A stretch of 64,000 nt of DNA from Salisapilia sapeloensis. Its lineage: Eukaryota; Oomycota; Peronosporomycetes; Peronosporales; Salisapiliaceae. Below, one piece after another: positions 29,706 to 39,483 of this stretch (positions within the stretch are counted from its first letter, which is position 1; each line of letters opens with the position of its first letter). The DNA is taken from positions 26,895 to 90,894 of the forward strand of contig JAADVB010000052.1 in the NCBI GenBank assembly GCA_023334545.1. The letters are read 5' to 3'. A program made the translations under genes and the position numbers. The notes beneath the pieces were generated by a model. That model saw nothing but the letters and a program-made list of their open reading frames with translations. It did not search any database and was not told the DNA's origin.

Positions 29706-31227
29706 ATGTCGGAGACCACGGCTGCTGCTGCCACCGTCAGCATCAAACCTTCCCATCATGCACCTCGAAAACGCTTCCATGTCCAGCTAGATCCCTCCAA
29801 TCCTGTCGAAGTGAGCTTGAAAGAGCTACAGCTACAGCAACAGCAGTCCACGGGCACTGCTGACAGCACACCTCCATCAACTACCCCGGACGACCAGCCA
29901 CCAACTGCCTCGCCTCCAGTTGAAGCTTCTAGTGGCAGTGAACAGAACAGTTCTGCCAAAGTTGTACCGGAACTGGAGCCTCGTTACTCTCGATACAACA
30001 TCATCGAGCGTCTTGAAAAGCGCTATGGCGGTGGTGTCGTTGCCTCCTCGACCGACAACGGGGCTGCACAAGTAGACGGGATGTTCCATCGGACGGAAGA
30101 TGATGATTTGTATGACTCGGAGGACTCGTTTATCGACGACGAAGAGTTGCACCAGAACATCGAAGAGCTGCATGGCGAAACGCAGGTGCAGACAAAGCAC
30201 TCTGGCTTCTTCGTGAATGCAGGCGACGAGATCGAGACATTCCAGAACAAGAAGGACGATAGTGAAAGTGGCAATAAGCTAGGCAAAGTAGGAGAGTCGT
30301 CAAGAGCAGTGAAGAATTTCCTGGATGAATGGTCGGATGCTGCAGCCGAGTGGCAGCCATCTCAGGAAGTGCTAGATCGCTTACAGGAGCTCCGAGAAGC
30401 TGCTCTCGAACGTAAGTACCTAGCAATTACTATGTATGCACCATCCACAAAGAACTCATTGTAAAAATGCACTAGTGACAAAGACAAGTCCATTTACAAA
30501 GGTATTCCCTCGATCCCTCGATGACACGTTAAGAGCAGTCGACAAGGTCGTCGTCGACTCCCATCCGAATCGGTGGCGAGTCAACGGGTATTTTGCGACT
30601 CTCATGACCTTCCTCCCGTTCACCAAGCAGTACTTGAAGACCAACATGCTCCGGTTGGAAGCTCGAGACAACGCCAGGTCCGTCAAGGATGAAGTGGAGA
30701 AGCTCATCACAGCCTTTGCAGACGACCTACCGACGTACATTAGCCAAGCTCAGAGCACAGAGCCGAATGGGATCAAAGAGGAGTTGGCACAGAACAAAGA
30801 GCTAGGACAGAAACTGCATGCGATCCTGACGCTCCATGATGAGTGGGTCGTGAAAGAAAACGAGTTCCGGCCATTGCTCAAGAATGAAGACAAGAAGAAC
30901 ATGCCGGAGCAAGAGTACGCACAGCTGAACGCACGACAGGAACGCAATCGGATCCTCAGTCGACTCGTCACGCTCTTCCCGCAAGGCCACATGGACGTGT
31001 CGGCGCTACGTCGGCTGCATAAACTCGTAAAGCCCAAGCAGACGAAGAAAAAGACACCAACAGCACCCTCTACACAAAAGCCTAAAACAACCGTGACCCC
31101 ACCAACAAAGAAGAGCACAGTCTCATCCACAAGTCAATCTCCTTCATCTGTGAAGCGGCCTATACGAGCGTTCAAGTCTCGCGCCATGGACGAGTCTCCA
31201 GCCTTTAACGAGAACGATTTTGAGTAG
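29706..31227 (+). CDS. UBN1: Ubinuclein/HIRA-complex protein (HRD and UBN-AB domains)
   Basis: Two exons, 29706-30411 and 30476-31227, give 485 aa. The Hpc2-related domain is clear: YDSEDSFIDDEEL then KHSGFFVNAGDEIE (about residues 137-180). The middle domain follows (SPFTKVFPRSLDDTLRAVDK, then QYLKTNMLRLEARDNA). Ubinucleins partner HIRA to deposit histone H3.3 outside replication. The C-terminus is Lys/Thr/Pro-rich. The 64-nt intron falls in a Leu codon. It is convergent with TRMT2A (31 bp between ends). SPT16 lies about 3 kb upstream on the same strand. Confidence 0.88.
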
Positions 31228-31258
31228 CCTATTTCCCAACAACAGTCTCTTTTTTTTC

Positions 31259-33637
31259 TTATGTCTCTTTATCAATGCGGTCGAACACCATGACCATCTC
31301 ACAGTGAGGCGTGTGGGGGAACATGTCCACAGGCATCGCGCCGACAGGTCGGAACGCCGTACCTGTGACGGCCTTAGTGCCTGGTCCACACAGCACCGTC
31401 GCATCCTCTATCAGCGACTTGGTCGGGTTGCACGACACGTACACGATCCTCTCCACCGGAGCACACGCCCGTAGAGAACGTAGCACTTGGTGGTGCAGTC
31501 CAGCTCGAGGTGGGTCGACGATAGCCACGACCTTTGTCAGATCCTTTTCGTCCTCCTCCTTGCCTCTCAGTAGTCCCTTCATCACGTCCTCAGCCTTGGA
31601 GTTGATAAAGTGGGCATTGTCCACCTTGTTCAGAGCAGCATTCGCCTCTGCATCTGTCGTCGCGGCCGTCGACAGCTCAATTCCGACGACCTTCCCGCAC
31701 TTTTCAGCGGCACACAGGCCAATAGTTCCTGTTCCGCAGCAGACGTCGTACAAGAGTGTCTTGTCATCCAGCTTAGCCTGATCCTTCACGAGCGAGTAAA
31801 GGACCTCGGCGCCTGGCGTGTTCACCTGGAAGAAGGCGTTGGGAGATACTCGGAAGCGCATGCCGAGCATCTCTTCCATGATGCTGTCTTCTCCAAAGAG
31901 TTTTGTCACTGGGTCACTTTCGCTCGCGACAGAGATGCCAGCGTACTCTTGAACGTACAGCGATGTCACCTTCACGCCACAAGCGTCTGGATCATTAAAT
32001 GTCGTAGCCAGTACCCGGCGTAGTTCATCAGAAGACCCGTCCTCTTCCAATTCAGCAGGGTTCAGCTGGACCATGAGCATCAGATCCTGCGTGCGAGCGC
32101 TATATCTCGCTGTGAGCATGCGCCACACGCCCGTCTTCTTTTCTACGCTGTACACAGGCCACGAGGAGTCTCGAATCAGCTTCTGCAATGCCGCACAAGC
32201 TTTCTTCATCGCATCTGGAACGTTAATACATCCGTCCGGACTGTTGACGACCACTGAGCCTTCTTTAAACAGTCCCAGTCGGAAGCCAACACATGCTTCC
32301 CCCGCTTCATCCTTCCCGATGGTGAACTCACACTTGTTCCGGTACTCTTCTGTCATAGGCGAACCTCTGATCGGATCCAGAGGACAGCAGAGACCCTTGT
32401 GACTCGCCATGCCAACGACATCCTTCCCTTTCAAAGGCACCTTTCGATCAATAGTGTACTCGCTGTTCACATACGAGACGGCATCAGACGTCAACAAGAG
32501 GATCTGAGCGTGGTGCGAAGCCATTCCCTTCACCTCCGTGATACCAGCATCTCCCACTCTACTTTCGCTAAAGGACAGAACGCAACTGCTGTCGAATTCG
32601 CCTCCTTTGGGAAGGCTCGCATACTTCCATTCGTTCGTCTCTGGAGCGTAAGCGTACAGAGCCATGTCATGGATGCCAATGAGTCGAGCACCATCCACCT
32701 GTGCGATGCGAGTCCAGTCTCCAGTTGCATACTGGCCTTCTCCCGTTTGCCAGTAGATGTCACCCTTGTCCGTACAGCACAGAAGATTGCCCTTCAGAGA
32801 CGCTAGGCTAGTGATCTTTGCATCCTTCGGACCGTCGCAAATCTTCTGCCAGCTTGTGCCGGACGAACTCCGGCGCAAGAGGTAGATGGCGTCGCCTCCA
32901 CAGCAGGCAGCCAGCTCTCCTCCGAACGAAATAAGGTCCACTGCATTCGACACGGACGTCACTTGTTTCCATTCACTGTCCACGTCGGCTTCATGCGTTC
33001 GCTCGAGTATCATGCCATCCTCCACGATAAACAGAGAGCCGTGACTTTCCAACCACTCTGGAACGTACTGCTTCTTCACAATCTCTTGTTCTCCACTGTT
33101 CTTACTACGCTTCATCGCCTCAACTTTAGCTCGCTTCTCTTTCTTTGTAAAAGCTGCACGAGCTTTTCGAACGAAACGCACAAGCACTTTCTTCATCTCA
33201 TTCTCTTTCCGCTCTAATTGAGTCTCATATGGTACGTTCGCCCATGGGGTCACAGCATCCTCTGCCTCAGCTGCTACGCTGGTCTCCTCCGCCTTCTCCT
33301 CTTTATTGTTGTCACCATCCTGATCGTCACGACGACGCTTTCGAGAGCGTTTATTATCCTTCTTCGGCAGTGCATCACTGACATCCAATGGCTCTCCATT
33401 CCACGTCAACTGAGCCAGTAGAGATTTGGCATTCTCACGCTGTTCCTTCGACTCAAAGTGGATAAAGCCAAAGGAGAGCTGGCGAGCCTTTTGGACTTTC
33501 ACAAACGGAACTTCGTGTTTGCTCAGAAACTCCTCCATGACTTTTGAGGTCTTCCATTGACCATAATTGAGTACAATAACCTTGATTTCCTCCTTCTCGG
33601 TGCTAGAAATCGTCTCTGCTACATCCGTCGACGCCAT
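31259..33637 (-). CDS. TRMT2A: TRMT2A tRNA (uracil-5)-methyltransferase with large propeller-like insertion
   Basis: Intronless, 792 aa, ATG at 33637. It should make m5U54 in tRNA. An RRM (about 18-88) is followed by basic linker and the TrmA-type fold. Catalytic features are intact: SAM loop DVCCGTGTIG (631-640), DPPRAG (708-713), nucleophile Cys736 in SCNP and Glu780 in HCEM. Between VPEWLE and CCPLDPIRG, which are adjacent in the human protein as I recall it, lies an extra domain (about 198-415). It has repeated strand motifs ending in W (SEWKQV, TSWQKI, GDWTRI, NEWKYA) and looks like a 4-6 bladed beta-propeller. It is head to head with MMADHC (80 bp). Confidence 0.92.
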   Translation of the reverse strand: MASTDVAETISSTEKEEIKVIVLNYGQWKTSKVMEEFLSKHEVPFVKVQKARQLSFGFIHFESKEQRENAKSLLAQLTWNGEPLDVSDALPKKDNKRSRKRRRDDQDGDNNKEEKAEETSVAAEAEDAVTPWANVPYETQLERKENEMKKVLVRFVRKARAAFTKKEKRAKVEAMKRSKNSGEQEIVKKQYVPEWLESHGSLFIVEDGMILERTHEADVDSEWKQVTSVSNAVDLISFGGELAACCGGDAIYLLRRSSSGTSWQKICDGPKDAKITSLASLKGNLLCCTDKGDIYWQTGEGQYATGDWTRIAQVDGARLIGIHDMALYAYAPETNEWKYASLPKGGEFDSSCVLSFSESRVGDAGITEVKGMASHHAQILLLTSDAVSYVNSEYTIDRKVPLKGKDVVGMASHKGLCCPLDPIRGSPMTEEYRNKCEFTIGKDEAGEACVGFRLGLFKEGSVVVNSPDGCINVPDAMKKACAALQKLIRDSSWPVYSVEKKTGVWRMLTARYSARTQDLMLMVQLNPAELEEDGSSDELRRVLATTFNDPDACGVKVTSLYVQEYAGISVASESDPVTKLFGEDSIMEEMLGMRFRVSPNAFFQVNTPGAEVLYSLVKDQAKLDDKTLLYDVCCGTGTIGLCAAEKCGKVVGIELSTAATTDAEANAALNKVDNAHFINSKAEDVMKGLLRGKEEDEKDLTKVVAIVDPPRAGLHHQVLRSLRACAPVERIVYVSCNPTKSLIEDATVLCGPGTKAVTGTAFRPVGAMPVDMFPHTPHCEMVMVFDRIDKET
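32393..33046 (-). other. Propeller-like insertion domain inside TRMT2A
   Basis: Residues about 198-415 of TRMT2A. Repeats average 40-45 residues and share hydrophobic-strand, Gly-Gly, and terminal W-x-(K/T)-x-(I/V/A) spacing, as in kelch/tectonin-like propellers. No intron borders the insert. Confidence 0.6.
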
Positions 33638-33717
33638 TGCCAGCGTCTCCAGTCAATTTTGATGGTTTTGTTGCTCTGTTCTTCCAAATGATTGGTGAAA
33701 ATTAAATTGTAGAGTAT

Positions 33718-34408
33718 ATGATTGGTGAAAAAGAGTCAACACGATCAAAAGGCATTGCTATGATGGCGAGTCCGACGACGGAGACAGCGACGCCGAGGCG
33801 CATGGAGCCCTTGCTACGACCTACGAGTATCCAAGAGGACTTTGAAGTTTCTGTGCATGAGTGCCCGAAAATAATGATGCGAGAAGTAAAGCACGTATTC
33901 CCAGACCGCTTCACGTCGAAGCCTTATCCTCCTGTCATCGCAGTCGTGACCTGCCAGCGAGCTCGAATGGACTTAAGCAACTTCGGTGAAGAAGCTGATA
34001 AAGAGAAGGACAGGTTGCTGGAGTCATTCGTGGACTTTGCTCAGCATGTTACCAAAGAGCTTCAGAAACTTGACCACTGGGCAGACTTTATCGATCCTTG
34101 CTCTGGTCTACCGGTACGTATCTATGCTTGCTATCTTACCACGTTCATACAATCGTGTTCTTAAGTGTACTTTTATGTAATGACTCTAGATGCTGACACC
34201 GCAGTCGAACAAAGTGTACAGCGAAGTGGATGGGGTGGAGTTACTCCTTCGGTATCGATGTCTTAGCGCAGGCATGTGCAAGATTCTACTGCATCCAACA
34301 TGGGGAGCAGCAGTCTATCCTGCCTCCCTATTCACCACTGCTCCCTTTGATGCTGTTCAGCAGGCCATTCACAGCTACCGTCCTACCAACCCAGACGTCT
34401 CTGAATGA
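33718..34408 (+). CDS. MMADHC: MMADHC-like cobalamin trafficking protein (CblD)
   Basis: Exons 33718-34113 and 34190-34408 (76-nt intron) give 204 aa. MMADHC steers cobalamin to cytosolic methionine synthase or mitochondrial methylmalonyl-CoA mutase. Matching blocks include PPVIAVVTCQRARMDLS, KELQKLDHWADFIDPCSG and the end FTTAPFDAVQQAIHSY. It is shorter than the human protein. A second start ATG-ATG at 33760 is also reasonable; a mitochondrial signal is not obvious. A 14-bp repeat (atgattggtgaaaa) occurs at 33689 and 33718, so the first ATG sits within a local duplication. Confidence 0.8.
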
Positions 34409-34658
34409 GACTTGCACTGCATCTAGTTAGCCTACTCACCCATCCTCTTGTCTAGTATAGATACTACCCAGGATATAAAGCCTATGCTACCCAATATACA
34501 TCCAAATTCAAGAAAACCCATTTAGCATCATTGGTCAAAGTTACAACAAATTCATGATATGATGATACATTTCGAAAATGTAGCGAATCAATTTGCGTAT
34601 ATAGTTAGAAACGTCGCAGTTTATAGACAACCAATTCGAGCACCAAACGATTAGAGTC

Positions 34659-35602
34659 ATGTCGAGCGGCTTTCGTGTACGATCCCACTGCATTTACTCC
34701 TTCCCTGACGTATGGAGCATATGAGATACTAAACGCTGGATTTATTTTCACAGGGAACGAGCTTGGAACAGGACAACCGCTTCGTGAATAATGACAAGAA
34801 GCTCATGGCCAAGATGACGTTCCCCGACAGCTTTCGCCAACGAGTAAATTTTAAAAAAGTCAAAGTGGAGGTCGTGCACAATTGGGTAGCTGAACGAATT
34901 ACCAAAATCCTTGGCTTTGAAGATGAAATTGTGATCTCCATGATCAATAACATGCTCGATGCAGCTGCCGAGGGAGAGTCTCTCGATCCTCGTCAGCTGC
35001 AAATTCAAGTCACAGGCTTTTTAGAAAAAGACGCCGCAGCCTTTTGCAAAGAGCTGTGGGAGCTACTGCTTAGTGCACAGGAGAATCCAACGGGCATTCC
35101 GACATCTATACTAGAAAAGAAGAAACAAGAGCTCGAGAAAATCGCCAAAGAAAAGCAAGATCTTAAGACTGCAATTGAAAAGAACCAACGAAACTCTCGA
35201 TTCAGTGAAAGAAAAGAAAATCACGGGGTGAAACCTCGAAAAAGTCGCTTCCACAGCTCCAAAGAGGATAGCAGCAATGATCGTCCTGCTAGACCGCATC
35301 AAGACAAGTCACGCTCTCGATCCAGAACACCTCCTCGACGCCGCCGTAGATCTCGTTCGGATAGCCCCCCTCGACGCCGGCGAAACAGGTAAGCCCATAA
35401 GCTAGCTGACAAGTAAACATATGGCTGATAAAGATATTCTAGATCTCGCTCGGACTCTTGGGGTCGACGTCCTCGTCGACATTCTCCTTCCAGCTCTCGG
35501 TCTCGGTCTCGATCTCGCTCTCGCTCGCGTTCCCGAGGCCGTCGTCGACCTCGATCCGCATCAAGCTCTCGATCTCGCTCTCGAGGGCGTTCCAGCAGGT
35601 AA
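34659..35602 (+). CDS. SRRM1: SRRM1/SRm160-like PWI-domain splicing coactivator
   Basis: Exons 34659-34676 (six codons), 34754-35388 and 35443-35602 give 270 aa. The tiny first exon reads MSSGFR and joins to GTSLEQDNRF, matching the family N-terminus. The PWI domain follows (VEVVHNWVAERITKILGFED), then a Lys/Arg/Glu helix, then RS-rich SRSRSRTPPRRRRR and a long RS tail. PWI proteins bind nucleic acids and tie splicing to 3' end processing. Its tail could extend through another intron near 35598. Confidence 0.9.
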
Positions 35603-35728
35603 CATCTACTTAATCTGTCCAAAAAGACAAGAAATGACGGGAACTATTGTAGAAGCCGAGACTAGTCCGAAACACTTCAAGCCAGGATGGAATACAATGC
35701 ATTTGTTCCTAAAAAGTCGCTTATGTGA

Positions 35729-36702
35729 TTAACTGCTGTCGATAGTAGCTACGTGAACTTGGATGGAGGATTTATAAAGCTTTTCCTGTGCTTTAATGTG
35801 CGCTTCCACTTCCTCCATTAGCCCTTCCAGCTCTTGTATTGTTGCCTCCGCTTTCTTTTTCACCCATTCTTCTCCTTCAGTCGACCGTTTGAGCCAGTAT
35901 AATGCCATGGTGTAATTTACCTCCAAGCCATCTCCGAGCGCATACATGTGGCCGAGCGCGAGCATCGCAGGTGTGAAGTCGCGCTCAGCAGCTTTTTCGA
36001 ATAGCTCCTTTGCAATTGCAGAGTTCCTCTTCTTCCCTCTGCCGTAAAGATGCATCAATCCGAGATGGTACATCGCTTCCACAAGTCTATTGTCTTCGCT
36101 TGCTGCCTCATACAATTCACTAGCCTTGGCAAAGTCGAGAGGAACACCTCGTCCGTATTCATATAGGATGGCAAGATAGAACATGGCTCGATGACTGCCC
36201 ATGGCGCCAGCTTCTGTTAGCAATCGAACTGCTTTCTCAGTATCCCTCAATACACCTCTACCTTCAGCGTATATTCTATAGATGGATCAGAGACATGTAT
36301 AAAGACACTTTATTGACAAACGTACAACGCCAGTTTCCATTTCGCATCAAGATGGCCGTTGTGAGCACTGGACGAAAACCAATTGTGACTCAAATGATCG
36401 CTTGGAGAGACAGCTACTCCTGTTTCGTATAGCACACCCAAGGCAAATTGGGCATCGATGTGGTTTTCCTCAGCGGCTCGCTTTAGTAACTTGACGGCTT
36501 CCACTTCATCTTTTTCCAGTCCATGACCATAGAGTTTCGCCATCGCTAGCAAATACATGGCACTCGAATGTCCTTGATTCGCAGCATGAAGCATGGACGA
36601 CAAAGATTCTGCGTCTATCCATTCAGGCGAGACCGGGAGCAAGTCCGCTACGTTAGCAAGGGTGAAGCCAAGTAGAAGAGAGACGAGCACAAGACAATGC
36701 AT
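35729..36702 (-). CDS. Secreted/ER SEL1-repeat protein
   Basis: Two exons, 36702-36326 and 36275-35729, give 307 aa. A signal peptide is clear (MHCLVLVSLLLGFTLANVADL). Seven or so SEL1 repeats follow (AMYLLAMAKLYGHGLEKDE; LALIYAEGRGVLRDTEKA, joined across the intron; AMYHLGLMHLYGRGKKRN), then an acidic coiled-coil tail. There is no transmembrane segment, no HDEL and no RxLR motif. It could sit in the ER lumen (HRD3/SEL1L-like) or be secreted; the choice is not settled by sequence. Confidence 0.85.
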
Positions 36703-36928
36703 CTATCAGACGTCGCAGAAGAGTGAAGGGGCACAGGAGACTGAAACTATCGTTTTGAAGGAAATAGGAGCGAGGAGGCAATTAAGCTTGTATCCAGAGG
36801 CATTTGGCTTCCAGCTCACTCGCTTCATTGTATTAAAGTGCTTTAGAGCAAAAAAGAAGAGGAAAGCCGGCTGCTAGAGAAAAAGAAAGCTTAACTACTG
36901 CGGAAATGCATCATTCCAGCGATTTCGT

Positions 36929-37481
36929 CTAAAGGAATTTGGCAACGCCGGCGTCGATCGTTTCCTTGGAAAGCTCCGACGCGTCCGTGGCCGTCAGGTG
37001 GATACCGACGCCGACAAGCACACGCTTGATGGCTTCCTTGGAAGACGCGTACAGCATCTTGCTCTTGATACGAGCCGTGTCTGGCGACCTATATCCAGTA
37101 AAAATGAGCATACAATTCTACAATACACTTTTACTGCAAAGAATGTACCAGGAGAGGAAGACGATCTTGCTGGTAGGACGTCCATCCTTGGTCGTGACGT
37201 CGAGGTCGATGAGGCCGTAGCGGCAGTCGTCCGTGACGGCAGCCATCTTGTTGGCAAAGTCCTCGTACGTCTCGTCCGGGGAGCCCGTGGACTCGATCAC
37301 GATCTGGGAGTCGTCCTGGATTTTGTAGATAAAGTATCGGTAGTTGTACGGCTCGCGCTTGAGCTTAAAGTCGTTGAACTGCGTAATAACATCATCGTCG
37401 ACGGTGACTCCAGAAGACTATTTCCGCACAAAACAATCAGTTCGTGCATGTACGGTTTCAAGAGGGGAGACAGTGTACCAT
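36929..37481 (-). CDS. Cofilin / actin-depolymerising factor
   Basis: Exons 37481-37479 (ATG only), 37417-37149 and 37088-36929 give 143 aa, the normal ADF/cofilin length. ADF homology: SSGVTVDDDVITQFNDFKL at the N-terminus (with the regulatory Ser next to Met), YRYFIYKI, IVIESTGSPDETYEDF, CRYGLIDLDVTT, SKMLYASSKEAIKRVL. It severs and depolymerises actin filaments. As in RPL7A, the first exon contributes only the start codon (61-nt first intron). Confidence 0.93.
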
Positions 37482-38409
37482 CTTGAGTGTTGGTTGATCC
37501 TAGCTTACGGGGTGCGATAGGGAGGGAGAAAATCGATTTGATTTGGTCCGCTCAAACGCGTGGCACCTTTTTCTCTTCCTTTCACTATCCGCATAGAGAG
37601 GCGTTGTGATTGGCAGAAAAGAGCATATAACGTGGAATGTATCTTGAAAAGATGTGTCGAAGGATATTGTGACCCAGGAAGGTTGATATCAGGTCGACTG
37701 GAAACCGCCTTGATCGACGTACCTTTTGCTCTCCAACGGCCTTTCAAAGTGCGCCAGCTTACGATCGGATGCAACTTGTACGACGACGCCATTCACATGC
37801 AGTGGAAAGTCATTTAGGCCATGGAGGGCCCTAGACGTGGTGAGGTGCGTGAGACGTGGCTATCCTCGCTGATGCGGATCCCATCGTCAGGATTTCATGT
37901 CGCTTTTCGTGATATTGACTGATTGGAATCAAAGTTTAGTCACTACCATGTAATATCCACAGCAAATAGAGATATCCATTCATCAACTAATCTTCAGCCA
38001 CGATCGCATCAATCAGTAGACACATGCGTCCATCCAATCTATAAATGCAAACCACCTTTTCTTTTGTCTTCTCACAAAGCTCCCTTCCACTCCAACGTCC
38101 AATCATCTCGTAAAACTTCTTTCTTATTAGAATATCTTTAGTTACTCATTACAATGGGTTGATATGTTTCCTAAACCCAGAGAATCCAAGCAGGTACGAT
38201 GAGTAACGCAATCTCTAGTAACTCCGTTTTGTCGCTTATCAAGAGAGCTACACGCTAGACTCAGTGTTCAGATCTAACTCTTATCATCTCTTTCACAGCC
38301 GAATCAACCTGATAACATGTTCTCATCGATAGGAGGAAGAAGAAAAGAGTACAAGAAAGATAAAGCTATGTTCAAATCCTTAAAAAGCTAAAAATACGTA
38401 CTTCTAGTC
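37482..38409. other. Intergenic region, no gene found
   Basis: About 930 bp between the cofilin promoter and the 3' end of the C2-domain gene. Short open frames (such as 37560-37817) lack protein-like composition. No RNA gene or repeat is recognised. Confidence 0.5.
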
Positions 38410-39396
38410 TTAGTCGAGTGCTTCACCAAGGAGCATCCCACCGAGGATGCCAGCGCCGACACCCATGGCAACGTTTCCATACCCACCTCCATGCTTGTGC
38501 TGATGCTTGTACATCTTCTTCTCTTGCTTGTGCATTTTCTTCTGTTGCTTGTAGTAGTGCTTCTCCATCTTTGGATCGTACGGCATGTGTCCTCCCGGTG
38601 CACCATACATCGGTGGGGGCGCAGGATATTGCTGCATCATTGGCGGAGCAGGGTATTGATGCATGGGCGGTGGAGAAGGATACTGCTGCATTGGTGGTGG
38701 AGTCGGATATTGCTGCATCTGCGACTGCGGAGGGTATTGCTGTGGGGGATATTGCTGCGGAGGATAGCTGGGTGAAACCTGTTGGGCGTACATTGGTGGC
38801 TGGTCTGGTGCAGGGTAGGCAGAAGGGTAAGCATTTTGTTGTTGAGCATACTGTGGATAGCTTGCTTGTTGCGGAGCGTACGCATTCGGATTGTGCGGTG
38901 GGTACGCAGCCGAATGTGCATGGCTATCATGATGGTACGCACCACCGTGCTTGGGCGCCTTCTTCCCATGTCCTGCCGCGTCGAGCAATTGGATGCGGAG
39001 ATTAATTTCTCCCGATCGCTCCTGATAGCAATTCAAAGGATACCAGTTGTCCACGACCTGACCGGACATGAACATATTCAAGGGCAGTCTAGCCTCTCCA
39101 ATCAAGACACTGGCTGTAAAGTTCTTGTCCTTGACTTGGATCTCCAACTGCTCCAGCTGCGGGTCCACGACTTCGAATGAAAACACTTCATTCCATCGTG
39201 GCGTCCGATGCCCATTGTCATCCACGCGTGTCTTGTGGGATCGCCGTCCGACCTTGATTTTGCAGTACGGGTCTTGTTTGCCAAAAGTCTGTTTATCGAG
39301 TAAATTCCGAGCCGAGACGACGCGTACGTGTAGTTCCATTGGAGCCATGTCGTTTGCGTCTTTTGGTGCGTTTTCGATACTGACGTCAGGAGACAT
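38410..39396 (-). CDS. C2-domain protein with Pro/Gln/Tyr-rich tail and glycine-zipper end
   Basis: Intronless, 328 aa. The N-terminal C2 domain (about 20-140) has LHVRVVSARNLLDKQTFGKQ, DPYCKIKVG, and TPRWNEVFSFEV, with Asp42 and others partly retained for calcium/lipid binding. The second half is low complexity: PPQQYPPQ, QQYP-x-PPPM repeats, a Lys/His-rich HYYKQQKKMHKQEKKMYKH stretch, and a Gly-rich end GVGAGILGGMLLGEAL that could insert in membranes. This layout is common in SRC2-like or stress-linked C2 proteins. It is head to head with the LNS2 gene (87 bp). Confidence 0.85.
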   Translation of the reverse strand: MSPDVSIENAPKDANDMAPMELHVRVVSARNLLDKQTFGKQDPYCKIKVGRRSHKTRVDDNGHRTPRWNEVFSFEVVDPQLEQLEIQVKDKNFTASVLIGEARLPLNMFMSGQVVDNWYPLNCYQERSGEINLRIQLLDAAGHGKKAPKHGGAYHHDSHAHSAAYPPHNPNAYAPQQASYPQYAQQQNAYPSAYPAPDQPPMYAQQVSPSYPPQQYPPQQYPPQSQMQQYPTPPPMQQYPSPPPMHQYPAPPMMQQYPAPPPMYGAPGGHMPYDPKMEKHYYKQQKKMHKQEKKMYKHQHKHGGGYGNVAMGVGAGILGGMLLGEALD

Positions 39397-39483
39397 ACTT
39401 GATTATCCGGATATCAGACGGATACTGCAAGAATCCTCTGCACGATACGAAACATACGACGGACGGTAGAAAATTCAGACGAA

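Noticed and set aside
35729-36702. RxLR-type secreted effector
   Set aside because: Signal peptide is present, but there is no RxLR/EER motif and the body is SEL1 repeats.
38490-38775. Repetitive GGTGG tracts as CRISPR-like array
   Set aside because: They encode Pro/Gln/Tyr repeats of the C2 protein; there are no spacers.
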